Below, piece by piece: positions 14,830-21,166 of a stretch of DNA of 21,166 nt (positions within the stretch are counted from its first letter, which is position 1; each line of letters starts with the position of its first letter). Under the pieces are notes generated by a model that saw only the letters and a list, made by a program, of their open reading frames with translations, searched no databases and had not been told where the DNA came from. The stretch comes from JANNYA01 sp031409855 (GTDB lineage: Bacteria > Pseudomonadota > Gammaproteobacteria > Xanthomonadales > SZUA-5): assembly GCA_031409855.1 (NCBI GenBank), contig JANNYA010000222.1:1-21166 (forward strand). The letters are read 5' to 3'. The position numbers and the translations under genes were made by a program.

Positions 14830-15738
14830 GTGAATTTGAGAGATTTGAAGTATTTGATCGCGCTGGCGGACTATCAGCACTTTAGTAAGGCTGCCGAAGC
14901 GTGCTTTGTCAGTCAGCCGACGCTGTCGACGCAAATTAAGAAATTGGAAAGCCTGCTTGATGTGCAGCTAGTCGAGCGCAACCCGCGCCAGGTCTTGCTG
15001 ACCGCCGTTGGTACGCAAATTGCCGCGCGTGCACGCTTGGTGTTGGCCGAGGTGGACGCGATTCGTGATTTGGCGCGCTTAAGCAAAGAACCCGATGCGG
15101 GCACGCTGACTTTGGGCGTTTTTCCGACGCTCGGGCCCTACTGGCTGCCGCACGTGGTGCCGCGCATCGTTGCGCGTTTTCCCAAGCTCAAACTGCGGCT
15201 GGTGGAGGAGAAAACAGAAACGCTGATCGAGTTGCTTGCTAGCGGAAAAATTGACTTGGCGGTATTGGCGCAGCCAGTGATGCATGAACATTTTGACAGT
15301 GCCGCGCTATTCGATGAAAGTTTTGTTTTAGCAGTGCCGAACGCGCATGCCTTAGCGGGAAAAAAGCGCGTCAACATCACCGATTTGGCGCCGCATCCGC
15401 TGCTGCTGTTAGCCGACGGCCACTGCCTGCGCGAGCAAGCGCTGAGCGTTTGTGCGTTGGCCGGCACCGGTGAAATTGATGGCTTTCGTGCCACCAGTTT
15501 AGAAACGCTGCGGCAAATGGTGGCGGCGGGTGTGGGTGCGACGTTATTGCCCAGTCTGTCGACCTTGCCACCGGTGGCGACAAATCCTGCGTTGACGTTG
15601 GTGCCATTCTCCGCACCGCAACCGATGCGCTCGATTGCCCTGTTCTGGCGCCACTCCAGTGCACGCGCGCCCTTTTTCAAGAAGTTGGCACCGTTTTTGG
15701 GTTCTGTGCCCGAGGATGCACTGGCGAGCGAGGTTTAG
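14830..15738 (+). CDS. oxyR: Hydrogen-peroxide sensing LysR regulator OxyR
   Basis: The 302-residue product starts at a GTG directly followed by the LysR HTH (MNLRDLKYLIALADYQHFSK, then TLSTQIKKLE). The redox cysteines fall at Cys199 and Cys208 in ADGHCLREQALSVC, the same numbering as in E. coli OxyR, and Thr100 in VFPTLGPYWLP is also kept. Peroxide oxidation forms the C199-C208 disulfide and switches the DNA-bound tetramer to an activator of catalase, peroxiredoxin and iron-homeostasis genes. None of those targets is adjacent. A consensus OxyR half-site lies 31 bases upstream. Confidence 0.93.
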   Translation: MNLRDLKYLIALADYQHFSKAAEACFVSQPTLSTQIKKLESLLDVQLVERNPRQVLLTAVGTQIAARARLVLAEVDAIRDLARLSKEPDAGTLTLGVFPTLGPYWLPHVVPRIVARFPKLKLRLVEEKTETLIELLASGKIDLAVLAQPVMHEHFDSAALFDESFVLAVPNAHALAGKKRVNITDLAPHPLLLLADGHCLREQALSVCALAGTGEIDGFRATSLETLRQMVAAGVGATLLPSLSTLPPVATNPALTLVPFSAPQPMRSIALFWRHSSARAPFFKKLAPFLGSVPEDALASEV

Positions 15739-15778
15739 GCGCGCAATGACCTAGCAGGTCGCTATGCCTTTGCCAGCA

Positions 15779-17989
15779 CTACCCCAGCACCCGAATTGCA
15801 AACCAAATGGGAACCAGCAAATAAAACATCAGGCGCACAATAAACTCAAAGTTGCTGCGCCAATGCTGGGCAAGATCCTGGCGAAGCGCGACAACGATTG
15901 CAACTAGCGCTTCCCCGACGATCCGCAAAACTGCGGCCCACAGCATCAAACCGAGCGACCAGGAAGCCCACCAAATCGCCAGCCCCTGTGCGTAGGCTAG
16001 GGCGCCAAAAGTGTAGTACTCGCCGAAAGTGCTGCCGAAACTGATCACTTGATGTAGGCGGAATGCCGGGAGCGCCATCAGCAGCGGAAACAGGCCAAAT
16101 TTGATCGCACCGTGATCGAAAAACGCTGCGCGATTCGTGTTTTTTGTAGCTGCGGTATCCCGGCGCTGCCAGCGCAGCATCATCCAGTTGAGCAGCAGCG
16201 GCGTCACCACGCAACCCAAGTAGACATAAATTTGGTGCGTAGAATGCACGCGCCAGCCAATCCGCAACAGCATCGCCAGCGCCAGATAGCTTAAGCCCAA
16301 GGCAGCGGTTGCTTTGAGTATCGTGCTCGCAAATCGCACCGGCTTGCTCAGCACTACAAGCTTTGTTGGGACGCTCGTTTCCGCTGGCACTTTGGGCGTC
16401 GTTCGGCGCTGACCCCAATGACTGCGCGCCATCTGTAGCGCCAGAATGATGAGTGAAATAAGCGCTGTCGGCGCAAGCCATGTGCCCCAATGCGTGACCA
16501 TGCTCCATGGCGGCGTTCGAATCGGCACTTCGCCAGCAAGCACCGCTTGCTCGCCGATGGTCGTGCGCGCCAGCACTTCGCCGCTCGGGTCAATAAAGGC
16601 GGTGTAGCCATTGGTGGTGACGCGCAGTTGCGGCAAGCGCGTCTCAATGCTGCGAAACCTAGCCACCGCCAAATGCAGTTCCATGCCCTGTGGGTAATGG
16701 CTAAACCAAGAATCGTTCGATAGCCCGACGATGGCTTGTGCACCCAAACGCGCGCCTTCAATGGCAAGCATCGGATCGACATCATCCAGGCAAATCAAGG
16801 GCACGACATTGATCTCGCGGCCATCGTGGGTGCGTAATGGAAACACCCGAGCACCATCGCCCGGCTGCCAGTTGCCGGCCCACGGCAGCAAGCGACGCAG
16901 CCACGCGTAGTCGAGCACGCTGGGAATTTGCTCGGTGAATGGGAACAATCGCGTTTTGCGATAGCGCGCGGTGAGTTCACGTTGCGGTTCGAGCAACACT
17001 GCGGCGTTGTATTCGCCTTTTTCGTCGACGTCATAACTGCCAAAAAGTAATGGCACGCCCAAGGCTTGGACGAAGCTCTTAAGTTCAAAATCAAAGGCGG
17101 CACCCTCGCTGCTGCGCGGAAAACCATACGGGGTGGGATACACCGTTTCTGAGTACAGCAGTGCTTCAGCACCATGATGTTCAATCGCGGCCTTTGATAG
17201 CGCGAAATGGCGATCAAGCACCTCACGCACCACCGCATAAGTGCCTTGCCGCTGCCGACGCTGTTCGTAATCAACCATGCTGGTTTGCACCATGCCCACG
17301 CGTATGCTTGGCGTCGGCTCGGCAAAATACGCTGTAAGTGCGTGCAAGCGCAGTGCGCCGTAGCCGGCCATTGCGCTGGGAACTAACAGCGCGATCAGCA
17401 ATGCCGGCAGCACAGCGCGCCAACCTTGAGTTCGGCGAATCCATGCCCAGGCGAGCGCCGCGTTTACTAGCAGCAGCAGCGCAGTCAAACCCGCAGCGCC
17501 CGCAATATCGGCACCTTGACGCCAGCAAAGCGAAGGCGCTAAACCATAAGCCAGCGTATCGCCGAGCGCTTTCGGCAGCAGCCATTCGCTGATGCTCCAC
17601 ACAGCGATGCCGACCCAAACGCTGAGCCAGGCCGCACGTTGTCGAGTCAACGTAACACTGATCGCATAAAGCCAAAACTGCGGCTGCCAAAGTGGCGCTA
17701 ACAGGCACATCAATAAGGTGGCAGTGGCGCGGCCCATGCCGGTGTAGGCGGCAATCGCTGCGCCCAACCAGGTAAATGCAGCCAAGGTATAGGCCATACT
17801 CATCAGCGCGCCATCAAATAGCGCGATGCGCCAACTGCTGCCGCTGCCTAATTGGATCAACCACGGCACCAGTGCTACAAATCCCACGGCATAATAGCCA
17901 TTCAAATAAGCCGAGAGCAGCACGCCACTGACGCAAATCGCCGCTAAACGCGCAATGAGCGAGGCAGCCCGCCCTAAGTTTTCAGTCAC
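15779..17989 (-). CDS. lnt: Apolipoprotein N-acyltransferase-like protein with extra C-terminal membrane domain
   Basis: The 736-residue product is much longer than the usual Lnt of about 510. Residues 1-225 form a multi-pass membrane part, and 228-490 form the nitrilase-like periplasmic domain. The triad is present: Glu281 in LLYSETVYP, Lys345 in YRKTRLFPFTEQIP, and Cys400 in VPLICLDD. The family block GLSNDSWFS is followed by ARFRSIETRLPQLRVTTNGY. The motifs around Glu and Cys depart from canonical Lnt (SET instead of WPE, ICLDD instead of ICYE). A membrane helix at about 505-520 ends the normal Lnt length, and about 220 further residues add four or more helices (about 555-575, 585-603, 630-645, 665-700, 715-733). 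It may act as a lipoprotein N-acylating enzyme or a diverged paralogue. It starts at GTG with no clear ribosome-binding site. Confidence 0.8.
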   Translation of the reverse strand: MTENLGRAASLIARLAAICVSGVLLSAYLNGYYAVGFVALVPWLIQLGSGSSWRIALFDGALMSMAYTLAAFTWLGAAIAAYTGMGRATATLLMCLLAPLWQPQFWLYAISVTLTRQRAAWLSVWVGIAVWSISEWLLPKALGDTLAYGLAPSLCWRQGADIAGAAGLTALLLLVNAALAWAWIRRTQGWRAVLPALLIALLVPSAMAGYGALRLHALTAYFAEPTPSIRVGMVQTSMVDYEQRRQRQGTYAVVREVLDRHFALSKAAIEHHGAEALLYSETVYPTPYGFPRSSEGAAFDFELKSFVQALGVPLLFGSYDVDEKGEYNAAVLLEPQRELTARYRKTRLFPFTEQIPSVLDYAWLRRLLPWAGNWQPGDGARVFPLRTHDGREINVVPLICLDDVDPMLAIEGARLGAQAIVGLSNDSWFSHYPQGMELHLAVARFRSIETRLPQLRVTTNGYTAFIDPSGEVLARTTIGEQAVLAGEVPIRTPPWSMVTHWGTWLAPTALISLIILALQMARSHWGQRRTTPKVPAETSVPTKLVVLSKPVRFASTILKATAALGLSYLALAMLLRIGWRVHSTHQIYVYLGCVVTPLLLNWMMLRWQRRDTAATKNTNRAAFFDHGAIKFGLFPLLMALPAFRLHQVISFGSTFGEYYTFGALAYAQGLAIWWASWSLGLMLWAAVLRIVGEALVAIVVALRQDLAQHWRSNFEFIVRLMFYLLVPIWFAIRVLG

Positions 17990-18017
17990 AAAGTGGCTGC
18001 CCAGAAACCATGAACCT

Positions 18018-18087
18018 CGTCTTTGCGAGCGCAGCGAAGCAATCTAGCTTTAAACGACGAGATTGCTTCACTGCGTTCGCAAAGACG
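18018..18087. repeat. REP-like palindromic repeat, copy 1
   Basis: The arms 18018-18045 and 18060-18087 are each 28 bases and pair with two mismatches around a 14-base loop. The arm core GCGAGCGCAGCGAAGCAATCT is a variant of the dispersed palindrome GCGAGCGAAGCGAAGCAATC known from many bacterial genomes. It lies between the SGNH hydrolase and lnt genes and could act as a transcription or mRNA 3'-end element. Confidence 0.8.
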
Positions 18088-18123
18088 AATCTTCGGCTGT
18101 TCTTTGACGAGTTCATGGAGAGA

Positions 18124-18184
18124 GAGCGCAGCGAAGCAATCTAGCTTTGTAAGACGAGATTGCTTCACTGCGTTCGCAATGACG
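18124..18184. repeat. REP-like palindromic repeat, copy 2 (left arm degenerate)
   Basis: The right arm 18157-18184 is a full 28 bases and ends in the canonical AATGACG. The left arm retains only the inner 19 bases (18124-18142), because the outer part is replaced by GA-rich sequence. It has the same orientation as copy 1, with about 36 bases between the units. Confidence 0.75.
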
Positions 18185-18246
18185 AACATTAGGCTTTTCA
18201 TTAACGATCAAAGTTGCCGAAGCACAGGGCCTCGGCATCATTCCCA

Positions 18247-19782
18247 TCACTTACTTGCTGGAATATCGATGTATTGAATCGGCAAGCCACGCGGCGCTAA
18301 CTCAGCGGTAACCACGCGATCTTGCGGAATCGCCATACGACGGCCATTGACGTCGATCGTTTGGCTATCCGGGGCAAACATCAAAATCGCTGCTAAGGCA
18401 ACGCCTGCATCGGTGGTTTGATGGTGGCGCACGTAGCCCGCAGGTAGTTTGAAGTCTGCAGGCACAAGCAAGCCGAGCAGCAATGGGCTGGTGCCCGGTG
18501 GATTAAATGCCGCCAAGCCTGCACTTTCGCCGGAGGCGCGCAGCGCACTGATGAGTTCGCCCATGCTCGGTTCAGCGTCACCGGGTTGCACATAGCGCGC
18601 AATATCGTTGGCGTCGTTCGAGCGCTCGTTTGCTGCTTCGTTGCTTAGCTCACCATCGCTGAGCGCCACGTTTTGTGCCACAGGCGCCGCGCTGGCGGGC
18701 GTTGCGGGGTTGTACGTCGAGAGCGACCAGCCCATGCGATCGTGGCCATATTGGTTCCAGATCGGGCTTTTGCCACCGCTGAAACTGGTGTAGCGCGGCG
18801 CACCGGTGCCCGTGCTGCCACCGCCAAATCCGGCTGAAACGGTGCCGCCGGTATAGGTCGGGTGGGTGTCATCCGACTGGATATAGTCATACGACGAGGT
18901 AGCGCTGACAAACTTGGTATTGGCATCGCGCAAGGTCGATCTCAAAGTCGAGCTGATGCGCGTCAGATAGGCGGCTTCGCTATCACCGGAGAGATAGCGC
19001 AGTGCGGCGGCATCGATCTGGCCATCACCGTTGGTGTCGGTGTCCGCGCCCATGTATTCGGCGAAGCTATCGGCGCATTGAAAGCCTTTTTGGCGTGCGT
19101 ATTCGCACATCCAGTAATTCATTTTGACAATCGCGGGCAAAAAGCGATCCTGCAACTTGACCGTTGCACCCGTCCCGGCATCGCGGCAGGTACTTTGCAC
19201 ATTGTCGGCGTTGTAGCCTGGGTAGTAGACATTGGCGATCACTTTGAGCCGCACACTGGGGCTGGCGTTGGCATTGATGTAGTTCATCGCCGCCAACACG
19301 TTGGTCTTGCAGTTATTCACCGCGGTGTCGATCACGCTGTAATTACAGGTGCCGGTTTGCTTCTTGAACGCCGTGCGCGCCTGCAGGCCATCGTTACCGC
19401 ACATCTCGAAGGTCACCACGCGCGTCGAGGCTGCTTGCATATACGAACGCTCGTTGACGATTTTGTTCTGATAAACATCGGAGGCGATGGCACCGGACTT
19501 GGTGCGGCGAATGCTTTCGACATCTGCATTCCACAGTACTGATAAATATTCCGCTTGAATCGTTGGCGCCGAATAGCGCGCGGCGTTGCTGATGGAGCCG
19601 TTGTATCCCGCGTAGATCGAATCACCGTAGGCCACGACACGATACTTTGCCGTCGTGCCAGCGCGATCCACAGTCCACGATACGTTTTGGTTCAGTGTGC
19701 TGGCATATGAGCTAGCGCTCAAAGCCATAATCACTAGAGCCGACAACAAGCCGCGGCGTTTGCCGCAGGATTTGATTTTCAT
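18247..19782 (-). CDS. Secreted SGNH/GDSL-family hydrolase
   Basis: The 511-residue product has a signal peptide (about residues 1-28, ending SYAS). An SGNH esterase/lipase-type domain follows: nucleophile Ser55 in VVAYGDSIYAGY, Gly129-Asn130 in EMCGNDG, and the D304-x-x-H307 pair in SDDTHPTY. The fold is therefore complete by about residue 310. An EF-hand-like loop DTDTNGDGQID (247-257) resembles a dockerin-type calcium site. A Gly-rich linker (about 311-335) leads to a C-terminal region of about 170 residues that I do not recognise. The substrate is unknown: an extracellular or periplasmic ester is expected. A strong GGGAGG ribosome-binding site precedes the ATG. Confidence 0.85.
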   Translation of the reverse strand: MKIKSCGKRRGLLSALVIMALSASSYASTLNQNVSWTVDRAGTTAKYRVVAYGDSIYAGYNGSISNAARYSAPTIQAEYLSVLWNADVESIRRTKSGAIASDVYQNKIVNERSYMQAASTRVVTFEMCGNDGLQARTAFKKQTGTCNYSVIDTAVNNCKTNVLAAMNYINANASPSVRLKVIANVYYPGYNADNVQSTCRDAGTGATVKLQDRFLPAIVKMNYWMCEYARQKGFQCADSFAEYMGADTDTNGDGQIDAAALRYLSGDSEAAYLTRISSTLRSTLRDANTKFVSATSSYDYIQSDDTHPTYTGGTVSAGFGGGSTGTGAPRYTSFSGGKSPIWNQYGHDRMGWSLSTYNPATPASAAPVAQNVALSDGELSNEAANERSNDANDIARYVQPGDAEPSMGELISALRASGESAGLAAFNPPGTSPLLLGLLVPADFKLPAGYVRHHQTTDAGVALAAILMFAPDSQTIDVNGRRMAIPQDRVVTAELAPRGLPIQYIDIPASK

Positions 19783-20061
19783 GCTTTCCCTCCCAGGAGA
19801 TTTTTATTGATTTGCCTGCAAAGGCAGACAAAAGAAACAAGCGCGTACCGTCTGAAGACACCTACCTATGATTGTGATGCAGCCCTGATTTCGACAATTC
19901 TTTACAAGGCGGCGCGGCAGAGATTATTACTGCAAGCTGAATCCGTCAATACGGTGGCGTATGTTTTTTTTAGCTATGGATTCGTCGGATCCGCTCGCTC
20001 AAGTTTGCCTTGGCAAACCAATCACCAGGAAAGTTCTTGTCTTTTTTAGCTGCTCTTGCCT

Positions 20062-20697
20062 TCAAATTACCTTCTGCGCAATTGCCTTCAGCACGGCGCG
20101 GGTGCGATCGTTGCAGTCGAGTTTTGCCATGATTTCGGAGACATAATTTTTGATCGTGCCCTCGGCCAGGTGCAGCGCGGTGGCGATTTCTTTGTTCGCG
20201 TAACCACCGGCCATTAGCCGCAAAATTTCGATTTCGCGCGTGTTGAGCCCAAGCTCAGCGGCGCTTTTTGGCGCTTGCGGGGCGGGGCTATCAAAGCTTG
20301 CGGTGGCTTTGGGCTCAAATAAAGTGCCACCTTGACTCAAAGTTAGAATCGCCTCCAACAAGATTTCGGGCGAGGTGTCTTTCAACAAAAAGCCCTGCGC
20401 CCCGGCTTTGCGCGCCTGTAAAAATAGACTGGGATCCTCAAACGTGGTCAGCAGCAATACCGGCGTGCTGATGCGCTTTTGCCGCAGCGCCGCAGTCAGC
20501 GCGATACCGTTTAACCCGGGCATGCGAATATCGGAAATCACCACGTCGGGGCGATCTGTTTCGATATGGCTCAGCAGGTTCTGGGCATCATTCGTGCAGC
20601 GGATCAGCTCAATGCCAGGCAAGCTTTTCAGCAGCGCCTCAAGTCCTGCACGCACCAGGGCTTGATCGTCGACAAACACCACGCGAATTCGGCTCAC
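20062..20697 (-). CDS. NarL/FixJ-type response regulator
   Basis: The 211-residue product has a REC domain (about residues 1-120) with acidic pair D10-D11, acceptor Asp56 in DVVISDIRMPG, Thr in LLLTTFED and Lys in GFLLKD. A LuxR-type HTH follows (about 148-208: LNTREIEILRLMAGGYANKE, then GTIKNYVSEIMAKL). It is a DNA-binding transcription regulator activated by the histidine kinase encoded just upstream, whose stop overlaps its ATG (20694-20697). Its targets are not known. The SGNH hydrolase gene downstream on the same strand is separated by about 280 bases. Confidence 0.93.
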   Translation of the reverse strand: MSRIRVVFVDDQALVRAGLEALLKSLPGIELIRCTNDAQNLLSHIETDRPDVVISDIRMPGLNGIALTAALRQKRISTPVLLLTTFEDPSLFLQARKAGAQGFLLKDTSPEILLEAILTLSQGGTLFEPKATASFDSPAPQAPKSAAELGLNTREIEILRLMAGGYANKEIATALHLAEGTIKNYVSEIMAKLDCNDRTRAVLKAIAQKVI

Positions 20698-21166
20698 AGC
20701 GGCGCATCCTCAAGCATCGGCAAACGTGCGGCTAGGCGTAAACCGGGTGCTAGCTGGGTGATTTCTAAGCTGCCAGCGAGTGCTGCAAGGCGCTCGGTCA
20801 TGCCGTTCAAACCGTTGCCCCGTATAAGTTTTTCAGCGCCGCTGCCATTGTCGGAAACACTTAAAATCAGCGCACTTCCGCCCGGTGTCAATGTAGTTTC
20901 AGCTTCCTGCATCAGTGCAATTTCAACCTTGGTCGCGGTACTGTGGCGCGCTGCATTGGTCAAGCCTTCTTGTGCCACGCGCAGCAACGCAACTGCGTAT
21001 TCTAGATTCGGCACGCGCACTGTTGGATCGATCAAAACCGCAACTACGGGCCGCTTCCAACCGCTGCCGAGTTGATTCAGTGCCTGCGCCAAATCGATGC
21101 CTTCGTGCTCGCGCAAAGTTGCCACGACCGCTCGAATATCACTCAGCAATTCATCCGTCAGCGTCT
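20694..21166 (-). CDS. Two-component sensor histidine kinase (HisKA_3 type), 5' end outside the window
   Basis: The frame is open to the right edge of the window, and the visible part begins TLTDELLSDIRAVVATLREH, so the gene continues beyond 21166. Visible are the N-box GLTNAARHS, the G1-type DNGSG and the G2-type GNGLNGMTERL. These define the HATPase domain of NarX/DesK-type kinases, partners of NarL-type regulators. The phospho-accepting His and the sensor region lie outside. It is translationally coupled to the response regulator by an ATGA overlap. Confidence 0.9.
   Translation of the reverse strand, partial: TLTDELLSDIRAVVATLREHEGIDLAQALNQLGSGWKRPVVAVLIDPTVRVPNLEYAVALLRVAQEGLTNAARHSTATKVEIALMQEAETTLTPGGSALILSVSDNGSGAEKLIRGNGLNGMTERLAALAGSLEITQLAPGLRLAARLPMLEDAPL

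Noticed and set aside
15748..15760. GACCTAGCAGGTC hairpin between oxyR and lnt
   Set aside because: The stem is only five base pairs with no T-run, which is too weak to call as a bidirectional terminator.
18018..18184. Repeated palindromes considered as a CRISPR array
   Set aside because: There are only two units, they are strongly self-complementary over their whole length, they have no regular spacers and there are no cas genes.
17986..18277. Open frames on both strands of the palindrome region, with translations such as ERSEAIS and LLRCARKDE
   Set aside because: These are translations of the REP-like palindromes, a known source of false hypothetical proteins. There is no start signal and no independent coding support.
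18862..19542. 226-residue plus-strand frame
   Set aside because: It lies entirely antisense to the SGNH hydrolase gene, whose catalytic motifs are clear. It is a shadow caused by GC-biased codons.
20003..20018. GTTTGCCTTGGCAAAC palindrome downstream of the response regulator
   Set aside because: The stem is short, it lies more than 40 bases from the stop, and there is no T-run on the transcribed strand, so it is not called a terminator.

Overview
The window looks like chromosomal DNA of a gammaproteobacterium. I favour a Xanthomonadales/Lysobacterales-like organism, because it combines a CBM9-like/DUF5916 protein, an OxyR with E. coli-type cysteine positions, an Lnt-family protein, ComF, a TPR membrane protein and a Ser/Thr kinase remnant. 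A betaproteobacterium is not excluded. Base composition is moderately GC-rich, with AT-richer patches at about 4.2-4.4 kb and 12.0-12.1 kb. I saw no rRNA, tRNA, CRISPR array, integrase or transposase.

Layout from left to right. A DUF5916-type outer-membrane protein that appears short at its C-terminus (66-1718, minus) is divergent from a MATE efflux pump (1915-3321, plus). Next comes a small accessory island. It holds a winged-helix-like protein (3326-4153, minus) divergent from a translationally coupled pair: an HTH protein and an AbiEii-like nucleotidyltransferase (4382-5589, plus). The shared intergenic region carries a spaced direct repeat. This is the best candidate for a little-described toxin-antitoxin or defence-like system in the window. 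It is followed by a dual-receiver response regulator whose first receiver lacks the phospho-acceptor Asp (minus) and by a ComF phosphoribosyltransferase (plus).

From 7.3 to 9.5 kb lies a decayed region. A non-coding gap with hairpins precedes a TPR/transmembrane gene, which runs out of frame into the C-terminal lobe of a Ser/Thr protein kinase. Then comes a minus-strand operon of three genes joined by ATGA overlaps: CurA-like oxidoreductase, conserved secreted protein, class I glutamine amidotransferase. Between this operon and a LysR regulator sits a GT10 (fucosyltransferase-like) gene. It is flanked by a 44-bp imperfect direct repeat that duplicates the 5' end of the LysR gene, which suggests that the glycosyltransferase was inserted into an ancestral oxidoreductase/LysR divergent pair.

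The right part holds an M50 membrane protease divergent from oxyR, with a consensus OxyR half-operator between them. It continues with an Lnt-like protein carrying a roughly 220-residue extra membrane domain, two REP-like palindromes, a secreted SGNH/GDSL hydrolase, and a NarL-type two-component pair. The histidine kinase of that pair runs off the right edge.
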